A stretch of 59,799 nt of DNA, from positions 1 to 59,799 of the IMG/VR virus record IMGVR_UViG_3300025694_000005, one strand, 5' to 3'. The DNA comes from a virus. This document shows, piece after piece, positions 5,880-12,309 of this stretch. The notes under the pieces are model-generated. The model saw only the letters and a program-made list of their open reading frames with translations, was not told where the DNA came from and searched no databases. Position 1 is the first letter of the stretch, and every line of letters begins with the position of its first letter. Both the position numbers and the translations under genes were made by a program.

Positions 5880-6247
5880 TTAACTTTTGAACAAATCCTA
5901 GAAGATACGGATGTTTTTGCTGTACCTGTTACAACCAATTTTGATTTTGAACAGATGAAAACCACTTCTTCCTTGTCCTTCTCCCTTATGTAAATGTCAA
6001 CCTTCTTTTTTTCAAGGTGTTTGAAACGCATAACTTTCTGCTGCATAGCAAAGGGTACTTTCTCCCACTCCGCATTAAAAACACCAAACTCATAATACTC
6101 TACATCTTTTCGCATATTGAAAAGGGTCATTGTAGTATATAATACACCCTCAACGTAAGAATTTTTCAACTTTGGATAAGTTGGGGTGAATTCATGGGCA
6201 CTTGCGTACCCACTCATCACCAGTAATAAAATTAGATAGCGATGCAT
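5876..6247 (-). CDS. Exported protein, unknown function
   Basis: 123 aa with a signal peptide (MHRYLILLLVMSGYASA). The mature protein is basic and beta-rich with FGVFNAEWEKVPF and two late Cys. It has a loose flavour of periplasmic chaperones for surface fibres, but without a diagnostic motif. It starts inside the end of the pilin-like gene (16-nt overlap). Confidence 0.6.
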   Translation of the reverse strand: MHRYLILLLVMSGYASAHEFTPTYPKLKNSYVEGVLYTTMTLFNMRKDVEYYEFGVFNAEWEKVPFAMQQKVMRFKHLEKKKVDIYIREKDKEEVVFICSKSKLVVTGTAKTSVSSRICSKVK

Positions 6248-6720
6248 TCAGCACTTACTATCGCACGATATACGCCGCCAGGAAATGCTTTGCCGTAGCC
6301 ATAATCTGCTTGTGATTCTGTTTTGAACCAGGTGCTACCAGCAACGGTCAAACTGAATTCAGTAACATTATCAAACTCAACCTTTGCTGCGTCATACCCA
6401 GACATGCCAGTATCTGATACTTGAGATGTAGCAACGTCGCCCGTCCATACTACAGTGTCATTCAATGTAGGTGATTCCGAAAAGGATGTAGGATACGAAA
6501 TCCTAGCTTTATAGCTGCTCGCTTCAATTACGTCAAATCGAACGACAGGATCAACTCCACCGTCCGTAGGATCAGTGCTTAACACATCTGATGTTGGGTT
6601 ACCAAATACACCTGCGGTATCAGGAGTTACTACACATTTCGAAGCAACATTCCCTACTACTTCCATTTCCTCCGCTTGCGCACTAAAGGCGCAAAATAGT
6701 AAAATAACTAATTTTTTCAT
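6232..6720 (-). CDS. Exported pilin-like/coat-like protein
   Basis: 162 aa with a signal peptide (MKKLVILLFCAFSAQA). The mature part starts EEMEVVGNVASKCVV and ends AIVSAECIAI, so two Cys could bond the first and last strands as in fimbrial-subunit and DUF4402-like immunoglobulin folds. Beta-rich throughout. Fold guess only; no clear family. It is next to another exported protein that could be its partner. Confidence 0.6.
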   Translation of the reverse strand: MKKLVILLFCAFSAQAEEMEVVGNVASKCVVTPDTAGVFGNPTSDVLSTDPTDGGVDPVVRFDVIEASSYKARISYPTSFSESPTLNDTVVWTGDVATSQVSDTGMSGYDAAKVEFDNVTEFSLTVAGSTWFKTESQADYGYGKAFPGGVYRAIVSAECIAI

Positions 6721-6745
6721 AATAGAGTTCCCCCTCTATACTCTG

Positions 6746-7618
6746 TCAATCATACTGCGATTGAACCATTTTTTGGTGCAAAAGTTGCTGCGCAAAGTTT
6801 ACACGGCGACCATTTGCATTGTCAGGTAGGTCAGAATCTTTCAGCATCTCTGCATCCGGATACTCTCCCCCTTTTATTTGCCCAAAGTAACCTCTAGGCA
6901 AATAATTCGTTGACACTAATGCGTTATGCAATAATGTATCTTGTGCTTCTTGTAGGCTTGCTCCGAGGGATAAACCTAACATCTTCTCTAAACTATCTCT
7001 TACTTTCTCTTCAGTGGCTTTAGCAAATTTCTCTCGTTCTTCCTTCTCTTCTTCCTCTTTCTGTGCTTTCATGTTCGTTTCACGATCTAACTCTGCCTGA
7101 ATATACTCTTCACTCGAGGTATCTATTTCAGGCTCTTGAATTAGCGTGAGCGGGTCAATATAACCTGGGCATTCTGGGTCCGACTGAGGATTATCACACG
7201 GAACATACTGATATGTGTAATAAACCTCTGGATCTAAAACTGTTCCGAAGCCTTCCACTTCGATAGAACCATCACCCCAAAAATCAATTCCTATACCCCC
7301 TACAGGAATTGTTTTGTTAATCGTATTGCCTGGCAAACCTGACCAGTCGTCTGTGCTTCTAAAGATATATCCGTTTCCTTGAGCATTCTCATTTTGAACG
7401 TGAACCAACATATCATCTTCTGGGTCTTTCTCAGTGGTATATCTATAGATTACATTGTTTACGGTCAATCCTGTCGCTTGTGGTAAGATATTAGACATGA
7501 CCCAATTCAACCCAATATTCGCGGCGTTGGTGGTTGTTCCGTATACCTCTTCGCTAGAGTACGAGTAAGAGCAGTAGGCTAACAACACCGGCACTACCCA
7601 TGAGTGTCTTAGTACCAT
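6746..7618 (-). CDS. Exported protein with coiled coil
   Basis: 290 aa from the ATG at 7618 (MVLRHSWVVPVLLAYCSYSYS signal peptide, AAGGACTCGGTG upstream); the longer frame upstream overlaps the previous gene and is a less likely start. A beta-rich N-terminal half with an acidic Cys-containing segment (CDNPQSDPEC) is followed by a highly charged helix (about 180-215, many Glu and Lys), then a Gly/Asn-rich end. Its start overlaps the 7554-8120 gene by 65 nt. Function not recognised; probably a virion or periplasmic protein. Confidence 0.65.
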   Translation of the reverse strand: MVLRHSWVVPVLLAYCSYSYSSEEVYGTTTNAANIGLNWVMSNILPQATGLTVNNVIYRYTTEKDPEDDMLVHVQNENAQGNGYIFRSTDDWSGLPGNTINKTIPVGGIGIDFWGDGSIEVEGFGTVLDPEVYYTYQYVPCDNPQSDPECPGYIDPLTLIQEPEIDTSSEEYIQAELDRETNMKAQKEEEEKEEREKFAKATEEKVRDSLEKMLGLSLGASLQEAQDTLLHNALVSTNYLPRGYFGQIKGGEYPDAEMLKDSDLPDNANGRRVNFAQQLLHQKMVQSQYD

Positions 7619-8120
7619 CACCGAGTCCTTTTTCCTTTTCTTCCGTCGTTTCATCCACGGACGGTTCCAGTTCCTCATTTGCTGCCCAAGCTGCTTTTGC
7701 TTCATTGCCAATCAAACCTTCGAAAGGACAAGGAGTTCCAGCCATTAGCATTGCGTCGAATACTCGTTCATCCTGACACAGTGTAGATACTGCTGCAACT
7801 TTCATTCCCATATCATACAGAGTTTTCGAAAGTTTTAACCGCTCACAGTTTGAATCAGTTATCTGAGAACCCATAGAGATACCCAGAATCTGCGTCTGAA
7901 CAGCCCCCGCAACTCCAAAAGTACACAAATCGCTGTTTGAAGTGTTGATAGTAGGCGTAATAGCAGACGCAGGAGGGGCTCTTAAAGTTGTTGATGTATC
8001 TGATCTTGTAGTAACCGTACTATTAGTAGTAGAGTCAGTACGAATAGTATTGTCCTCAATAATCGGGGCTTCTTCCGCAAATACGGGGAAGGCTAGTAGT
8101 AACAGTAAAATTCTTATCAT
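7554..8120 (-). CDS. Exported/anchored phage protein conserved in marine phages
   Basis: 188 aa. Signal peptide (MIRILLLLLAFPVFA), a Thr/Ser-rich stretch, then a conserved core (SNSDLCTFGVAGAVQTQILG, NCERLKLSKTLYDMGMKVAA, GTPCPFEG) that I recognise as typical of a protein family in marine tailed phages, and a C-terminal hydrophobic helix that could be an anchor. Paired Cys fit a periplasmic location. Function unknown. Confidence 0.65.
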   Translation of the reverse strand: MIRILLLLLAFPVFAEEAPIIEDNTIRTDSTTNSTVTTRSDTSTTLRAPPASAITPTINTSNSDLCTFGVAGAVQTQILGISMGSQITDSNCERLKLSKTLYDMGMKVAAVSTLCQDERVFDAMLMAGTPCPFEGLIGNEAKAAWAANEELEPSVDETTEEKEKGLGDGTKTLMGSAGVVSLLLLLVL

Positions 8121-8837
8121 TTATTGGTCTCTTAAATAGTTATGTAAAACTATATCAAAATTAATAGTACAAATACTGTTTCCGCTACTGCCTGTAGCAC
8201 GAAAATCAATATCAGTTCGTGGGGGTAATTCCAACGGTACACTAAATTCTTGTCTCTGAACGCTTTGATAGATATCCATCTCACTTTTTATACGAAAAGC
8301 CCCTGTAGCTTTTTCTCTTACATAAAGCTCTATAAGAGCATCATCTAGTTTACCTACGCCAGCCGTATACGAGACCAAATAGCCAATACACCCTTCAGGA
8401 ACTGTATAAACCCCTAACAATGTTTGAGCTTTACCCACTGGAATTTGTGCAACGACTGTTCCTGCGTGGCTTACCGTCTTCGCGGAAATAACCCCAGTAT
8501 TTGTCTCGCTATAAGTCATTCTATAAACCCTGCGAAAAGTGAGGGTAGTAGCAACTTCAGAAGGGCTTCCACCCAGATCCACAGTTTCTTTTTGTGTCTT
8601 CCAACTTGCTCCCAGACCTTCTATAGTAATATTTCCACCATCCGCTGCATCAGAACTAGAAACATAAATTATTTCGGGATTAGTTAAAGCGCTCCATGGA
8701 TATAGACCTCCGGCAGACCAAATACTTTCCGCAGATCCTCCTATTGCCGAATTCGATCCAAACTTATGAACATGAGTCCAAAATTTCCCATCAGTTCGTT
8801 TTTTAGTAGCAGAGAAACCGTTTATTCCTAGTATCAT
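8121..8837 (-). CDS. Probable virion structural protein
   Basis: 238 aa from the ATG in a TAATG overlap with the upstream stop; an ATG 6 nt earlier is too close to the ribosome binding site. Beta-rich, Gly/Ser-rich, no signal peptide: HVHKFGSNSAIGG at the start, VYTVPEGCIGYLVSYTAG in the middle, PLELPPRTDIDFRATG near the end. The style suits a surface or decoration protein of the virion. No family named with certainty. Confidence 0.55.
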   Translation of the reverse strand: MILGINGFSATKKRTDGKFWTHVHKFGSNSAIGGSAESIWSAGGLYPWSALTNPEIIYVSSSDAADGGNITIEGLGASWKTQKETVDLGGSPSEVATTLTFRRVYRMTYSETNTGVISAKTVSHAGTVVAQIPVGKAQTLLGVYTVPEGCIGYLVSYTAGVGKLDDALIELYVREKATGAFRIKSEMDIYQSVQRQEFSVPLELPPRTDIDFRATGSSGNSICTINFDIVLHNYLRDQ

Positions 8838-9145
8838 TACCATTTCACCTTATTGGCCCAGTACGCTGCGGACAACTTCCCTCTGGCGATGTTAGCTGCA
8901 TGACGGGCTTTAAATGAACGACGACGAGCAGCAGCTGCCTTGGACTCACCCGCTTTCTTGGGAGAACCTGAGACACCTTGCTGACCGAATCGAATTGTTT
9001 TTACCTTGCCGCCAGCTTTTGCTACGACAACATGGGATTTTTTGGGATGCTTGGGAGTTCTTTTTGGTTTATTGAAACCAGAAACTCCTGCTCTTTTAAG
9101 GCGGGGATCTTTCTTTCTAACGCTTCTTCGTTTTTTTGCTGCCAC
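8837..9145 (-). CDS. Small basic protein, DUF6321-like
   Basis: 102 aa, very rich in Lys and Arg. Core VVVAKAGGKVKTIRFGQQGV, then SKAAAARRRSFKARHAANIARGK and the end AAYWANKVKW match a small basic protein common in marine phages (DUF6321-like, from memory). The charge suggests DNA or RNA binding, perhaps in DNA packaging. It overlaps the 54-aa gene by 29 nt. Confidence 0.75.
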   Translation of the reverse strand: MAAKKRRSVRKKDPRLKRAGVSGFNKPKRTPKHPKKSHVVVAKAGGKVKTIRFGQQGVSGSPKKAGESKAAAARRRSFKARHAANIARGKLSAAYWANKVKW

Positions 9146-9281
9146 TTTTCTTTCTCTTCTTCTTAAACCCTGCTTTCATCAGGGAATAAGCTTTGGGCGA
9201 GATAGTAGACTTTTTCTTCGTTCTACTAGTACCCTTCTTTTTTCGGCGGTTTATATTTGCATACAATCCACGAGCAGCCAT
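9117..9281 (-). CDS. Small basic 'LYANI' protein (54 aa)
   Basis: 54 aa, MAARGLYANINRRKKKGTSR at the start and Lys-rich to the end. The GLYANI motif followed by a basic tail is a phage small-protein family I recognise; function unknown. Its ATG shares one base with the stop of the 42-aa gene (TAATG). Likely nucleic-acid-binding by charge. Confidence 0.75.
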   Translation of the reverse strand: MAARGLYANINRRKKKGTSRTKKKSTISPKAYSLMKAGFKKKRKKSGSKKTKKR

Positions 9282-9409
9282 TATTTACGTTTCTTCTTTG
9301 ATTTTTTCTTTTTCTTCATGTTCTTCATGAAAGACATTGGCAGCTTTTGCTTACCTTTTTTGGCGGGACGACCTCTTTTTTTACCGTAAGTACCTTTTCC
9401 TGCTGGCAT
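9281..9409 (-). CDS. Small basic 'GTYGKKRGRP' protein (42 aa)
   Basis: 42 aa: MPAGKGTYGKKRGRPAKKGK, then a Lys-rich tail. The opening motif is widespread in phage small basic proteins. GGAG lies 8 nt before ATG. Its first 85 nt overlap the end of the Bfd-like gene in another frame, so this stretch appears to code for two proteins. Confidence 0.75.
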   Translation of the reverse strand: MPAGKGTYGKKRGRPAKKGKQKLPMSFMKNMKKKKKSKKKRK

Positions 9410-9546
9410 GTATAAACTCCGTTTATAAAGCTCTGCGCAACCATTGGCGCAATACATTTACCACATTTTGAACCCACCTTATCAATAAGGGACGGGTCTC
9501 TTTCTAAGTCTTTAGTTGATATATTATTGCAAATACATACATACAT
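9325..9546 (-). CDS. Bacterioferritin-associated ferredoxin (Bfd)-like protein
   Basis: 73 aa. CIC (Cys4, Cys6) and CGKC (Cys28, Cys31) match the CxC...CxxC [2Fe-2S] ligand pattern of the BFD-like domain; length fits. Host Bfd helps release iron from bacterioferritin, and BFD-like domains also occur in other Fe-S proteins. The C-terminal ~28 residues overlap the 42-aa basic gene, and contain two further Cys (CQC). AGAGGTCTTT precedes the ATG. It lies just after the structured RNA candidate and near iscU, suggesting an iron or Fe-S role during infection. Confidence 0.75.
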   Translation of the reverse strand: MYVCICNNISTKDLERDPSLIDKVGSKCGKCIAPMVAQSFINGVYTCQQEKVLTVKKEVVPPKKVSKSCQCLS

Positions 9547-9564
9547 AAAGACCTCTAAAATAGG

Positions 9565-10066
9565 CGGGGGCGCGTTACGCTTTAAGGCTGATTGCTCACC
9601 CCCAGGTGTTCGATGAGGTGTAGTGCTTCTTCGGGGAAGTCTTATCTACTCCATGACAGTTTGCCTCATCTCAGAAATAGTGGCCTTTTATTATCAGGAA
9701 AAAAGCCTTAAAACCTACACCCGGATTAGATCCTTTTGATTAACGTGGCGTGCATACACGGAGATGGTCTACGAGTTCTCTTCTCGGCAGGGGTTTATGT
9801 TTTAACGTCGTCTCTAGCCTGAAAGACTCGACGTGCCCATAGGAATCGGTACCAGTTTATGGGGCAACGGGGTCATTAGCTCCCCAAGGGCAGTTTATAT
9901 CCGCATCGGACTGCCTGCCGAAGAGTCACTTATCGTAGCAACTACGCCGTCTAACTAGGAGGAAGTTAGAATCCTCCACTCATTTACGCCTGAGGGGTAT
10001 GGGCGATACTCCAAATAACTAGGGGGTATCTCTAGTGGATTTTTAAAGAGCTTCCTCTCTTTTATG
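9565..10066 (-). ncRNA. Large structured non-coding RNA candidate (~500 nt)
   Basis: About 500 bp without a credible ORF, downstream of its own consensus promoter (10073-10101). Helices seen on the minus strand include: 9572-9574/9578-9580 inside 9566-9570/9599-9603; 9612-9618/9664-9670 enclosing 9620-9623/9646-9649 and 9629-9632/9636-9639; long-range 8-bp 9784-9791/9914-9921; 9805-9810/9829-9834; 9834-9841/9858-9866 (one bulge); 9889-9893/9911-9915; 9934-9938/9942-9946. A hairpin 9958-9963/9972-9977 has a loop (9965-9970) that can pair with 9950-9955, a pseudoknot or switch. tmRNA, RNase P and tRNA features were not found. Size class resembles GOLLD/ROOL phage RNAs; identity unproven. It could also act as the leader of the bfd operon. 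Confidence 0.65.
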
Positions 10067-10072
10067 AATACA

Positions 10073-10101
10073 ATTATAACGGTAAATAGGTTAAGTGTCA
10101 A
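10073..10101 (-). promoter_or_regulatory. Consensus sigma70 promoter
   Basis: Minus strand TTGACA (10101-10096), 17-nt spacer, TATAAT (10078-10073), with an A/T-rich run upstream. Transcription would start near 10066 and enter the structured RNA candidate, then possibly bfd and the genes beyond. Confidence 0.85.
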
Positions 10102-10114
10102 GAACTATTTTTTA

Positions 10115-10300
10115 TTAACTGTCGAAAAAATCATCATAATTTGGGTAAGGTATCTCAAACTCAAACATTTCTCCAATATCATTTGTTACGGTATAAGTAA
10201 AAGTAGCAGTGTCAAAACTGTCATTTACTACTACAGAGATTGCTCTCTGTTTAGCTTTCTTATACTTTGCGAAATCAATAATATTAGAAGTAGTCTTCAT
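10115..10300 (-). CDS. Hypothetical protein (61 aa)
   Basis: 61 aa: a basic N-terminal helix (IIDFAKYKKAKQRA), then beta strands and an acidic end (PYPNYDDFFDS). No family recognised. Overlaps the preceding gene by 17 nt. The promoter at 10073-10101 lies just after its stop. Confidence 0.55.
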   Translation of the reverse strand: MKTTSNIIDFAKYKKAKQRAISVVVNDSFDTATFTYTVTNDIGEMFEFEIPYPNYDDFFDS

Positions 10301-10541
10301 CAGTTCCGAATCCTGCGGAGGCTAATGCGTCTCCGTCCCAATCAAATAAATCATTGTCTCCATCATTGTAACCTTCTTCAATACGAATTTCGTTTACAAT
10401 AACTTGTTGGACTAACTCCCACGCATAATCTGCGCTAATTGAAAGCTGAACAGAAATTTCTGCTGCCATCTCTTCAGGTTCTTCGTCCCACATTGCTAAA
10501 ACAATGCTTTCTGCTTCCTGATACAACCTATCCATCATCAT
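10284..10541 (-). CDS. Acidic hypothetical protein (85 aa)
   Basis: 85 aa, strongly acidic. Helical N-terminal two thirds (LYQEAESIVLAMWDEEPEEM, ISADYAWELVQQVIVNEIR), then an Asp-rich tail (DGDNDLFDWDGD). It overlaps iscU by 4 nt, so it is probably translated with it. Its low pI may mean DNA mimicry or protein binding; this is a guess. Confidence 0.6.
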   Translation of the reverse strand: MMMDRLYQEAESIVLAMWDEEPEEMAAEISVQLSISADYAWELVQQVIVNEIRIEEGYNDGDNDLFDWDGDALASAGFGTDEDYF

Positions 10542-10915
10542 ACTTGTTTCTCTTTGTAATCCTTTATCGCAGCTTTTATAGCATCTTCTGCTAATACGCT
10601 ACAATGAATCTTAACAGGTGGAAGTGCAAGTTCATTAGCTAAGTCCGTATTTTTTATATTACCCGCCTCTTCTAAGCTCTTACCCTTTACCCACTCACTT
10701 AATAGTGAGCTGGAAGCAATAGCGCTTCCACACCCATAAGTTTTAAATTTAGCGTCTAAGATAATATTATCTTCTACGTCTATCTGTAGAACCATTACGT
10801 CACCGCACGAAGGCGCACCCACTAAGCCCGTGCCAACAGTCTGGGAATCTTTGTCGAGTTTTCCCACATTCCGTGGGTTTTCATAATGATCCATAACCTG
10901 TTCGCTGTATGCCAC
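10538..10915 (-). CDS. iscU: Fe-S cluster scaffold protein IscU
   Basis: 125 aa, full length, very close to bacterial IscU. The three cluster-binding cysteines are present (Cys37 in GAPSCGD, Cys62 in YGCGSAIASSS, Cys105 in KIHCS), as are Asp39 and His104. The LPPVK motif (98-102), the HscA chaperone site in E. coli, is intact, so it could plug into a host Isc machinery. IscU builds [2Fe-2S] clusters from IscS sulfur and hands them to client proteins. It is an auxiliary metabolic gene here; Fe-S clients in the window include the Bfd-like protein. Strong family call; phage role inferred. Confidence 0.93.
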   Translation of the reverse strand: MAYSEQVMDHYENPRNVGKLDKDSQTVGTGLVGAPSCGDVMVLQIDVEDNIILDAKFKTYGCGSAIASSSLLSEWVKGKSLEEAGNIKNTDLANELALPPVKIHCSVLAEDAIKAAIKDYKEKQV

Positions 10916-11194
10916 TTAGTCCTCTCCTTCTCGAAGGTTTAACTCTTTCAAGTATTCGCCTCCCTCTACGGTGGTTTCGTGTGCTCTTTCCCACCTTTTA
11001 ATATTTTCTCGTATTCCATAGCACATTACAGAGTTAACATTACGAAAAGCAAAATCATCCAACTCTTTCATTTCCTCTCTACTGAGCTGTGCTAACTTTT
11101 TATCGTAGTTCAGCTCAATAAATTCAAGGCACACCATAACAAGCTTATCTTGTATATGTCTTTCCTTGGCTCTAAATAGCGGTGTATGAATCAC
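10916..11194 (-). CDS. Hypothetical helical protein (92 aa)
   Basis: 92 aa, mostly helical and charged (RAKERHIQDKLVMVCLEFIE, REEMKELDDFAFRNVNSVMC). Starts at a GTG overlapping the upstream stop (GTGA) and ends one base before iscU starts. Function unknown; its position makes it a possible partner of IscU or simply an operon neighbour. Confidence 0.6.
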   Translation of the reverse strand: MIHTPLFRAKERHIQDKLVMVCLEFIELNYDKKLAQLSREEMKELDDFAFRNVNSVMCYGIRENIKRWERAHETTVEGGEYLKELNLREGED

Positions 11195-11469
11195 TTACCA
11201 ATATCCTTAATGTTATCTTTGCCAATTACCATGTAACCACCTTTATTATAGGCGATTGCTACAGTATAATTCTTACTTTCCTCCCGCTTGTACGAAACAT
11301 CCGCTGGTGGCTTATACTTCGTCATAGGAGCAGAAGGATAGTATTTATCCTCTCGACCTACTAACAAAGGCTTGGAAGCGGGGCGAAACACTGGTTCGGT
11401 CTTCCGAGTCCTTTTCACACTACGCTTCCTACCTGAGTAAGAATAATCAATACTTCCTGAAATTATCAT
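11191..11469 (-). CDS. Hypothetical protein conserved in marine phages
   Basis: 92 aa. The start ISGSIDYSYSGRKRSVKRTR is familiar from marine phage hypothetical proteins. Basic first half, then a strand-rich C-terminal (YTVAIAYNKGGYMVIGKDNI). It is the first gene after the promoter at 11493-11521. No biochemical function known to me. Confidence 0.65.
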   Translation of the reverse strand: MIISGSIDYSYSGRKRSVKRTRKTEPVFRPASKPLLVGREDKYYPSAPMTKYKPPADVSYKREESKNYTVAIAYNKGGYMVIGKDNIKDIGK

Positions 11470-11492
11470 AGTTTTCCCTCTTTTGAAATATA

Positions 11493-11521
11493 ATTATACT
11501 GGCAAAGAGGATTCTTGTCAA
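11493..11521 (-). promoter_or_regulatory. Consensus sigma70 promoter
   Basis: Minus strand TTGACA (11521-11516), 17-nt spacer, TATAAT (11498-11493), preceded by an A/T-rich run. It drives the gene at 11191 and the iscU group. Confidence 0.85.
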
Positions 11522-11760
11522 GAATTATTTTCCTGATGTAGTGCTTTTAATACTTCTGCCCACTGTTCCTCTGTAACACCTGCGTGATGGCCCGGAGCTG
11601 TTACCTTTTTCCATACTGGAAGTTCGCCCGACGGGGCTGTATTCACATAGCCGTCAGACGTTATCTTGAGTTCTTCTCCTTCTCGCCCACGTTCTTCGTT
11701 ACCGTCTGCATTCAGTTCGGTTAACGCCTGCTGAAGTAGTCTATAGTTCGGATTCGACAT
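11518..11760 (-). CDS. Hypothetical protein (80 aa)
   Basis: 80 aa from the ATG at 11760 (GGTGAT 8 nt upstream); a TTG 6 nt earlier is possible. N-terminal helix (NYRLLQQALTELNAD), an acidic-basic stretch, then GELPVWKKVTAPGHHAG and a C-terminal helix. Not recognised. Its stop overlaps the -35 of the next promoter. Confidence 0.5.
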   Translation of the reverse strand: MSNPNYRLLQQALTELNADGNEERGREGEELKITSDGYVNTAPSGELPVWKKVTAPGHHAGVTEEQWAEVLKALHQENNS

Positions 11761-12037
11761 GTGCAATCACCAGATCAAAAGCTTCTTGTAAGTCGTAAAG
11801 CTCTTCTTCTGCGGAAGGGTCAGTACCCTCAGCGCAAACTGCTTCTAGTTTTATAGCGACCATTGTTCGACGTTCAAACAACTCATCTGTAAATTCATCA
11901 TTTACAGACATTTCACAAGCCTTGAAAAACTTACGCAGTTTATGTCGTACATCAGCGTCATTCTTACTATCAAAGTCAAAAGAGATAGACTCATCGTTAT
12001 GGTCTCGATCTCTCATACTAAAATTAAAATTTCTCAT
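11741..12037 (-). CDS. Hypothetical acidic protein (98 aa)
   Basis: 98 aa: strand-like start (NFNFSMRDRDHNDESISFDF), then helices (DADVRHKLRKFFKACEMS, EEELYDLQEAFDLVIAHVE). It overlaps the next gene by 20 nt and the previous by 4 nt. No family recognised. Confidence 0.55.
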   Translation of the reverse strand: MRNFNFSMRDRDHNDESISFDFDSKNDADVRHKLRKFFKACEMSVNDEFTDELFERRTMVAIKLEAVCAEGTDPSAEEELYDLQEAFDLVIAHVESEL

Positions 12038-12237
12038 AGCGCTACTCCTCGTTTTGCTAGTTCGTTTCGTGCCTTCGCACGGGTTTTCCTTTCACCCCGA
12101 CGTAAATCAGAGTCAGATTTTGTGCACAGTTCTACAAGCTCTGAAGTTTTCACTCCCGCAATTGGGAATACTTTCTTCGTCTTTACTTTCGTAGCTCGAT
12201 CCACAACAATTTCATTAGGCTTGAATTTTACTGACAT
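12034..12237 (-). CDS. Hypothetical basic protein (67 aa)
   Basis: 67 aa from the ATG after AAGGAAAAATATAAA; an earlier in-frame ATG at 12273 lies too close to the promoter start site. Basic, with VKTKKVFPIAGVKTSELVEL and RRGERKTRAKARNELAKRG, which could bind nucleic acid. First gene after the promoter at 12274-12302. Confidence 0.6.
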   Translation of the reverse strand: MSVKFKPNEIVVDRATKVKTKKVFPIAGVKTSELVELCTKSDSDLRRGERKTRAKARNELAKRGVAL

Positions 12238-12273
12238 TTTATATTTTTCCTTTGTTTCTTTTAAGATGTGCAT

Positions 12274-12302
12274 ATTATACGGGCTAAAGCTTCTTGTGTC
12301 AA
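12274..12302 (-). promoter_or_regulatory. Consensus sigma70 promoter
   Basis: Minus strand TTGACA (12302-12297), 17-nt spacer, TATAAT (12279-12274). It sits between the methyltransferase fusion gene (ends 12310) and the 67-aa gene. Confidence 0.85.
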
Positions 12303-12309
12303 ATACTAT

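Noticed and set aside
9006-9389. Plus-strand 127-aa frame rich in Phe and Leu
   Set aside because: Antisense of the Lys/Arg-rich small basic genes, whose AAA/AAG codons give TTT/CTT.
9565-10066. tmRNA, RNase P RNA, tRNA or 6S RNA
   Set aside because: No CCA-type tRNA-like end, no tag reading frame with a usual ending, no GAGGAAAGTCC-type block, and no cloverleaf were found.
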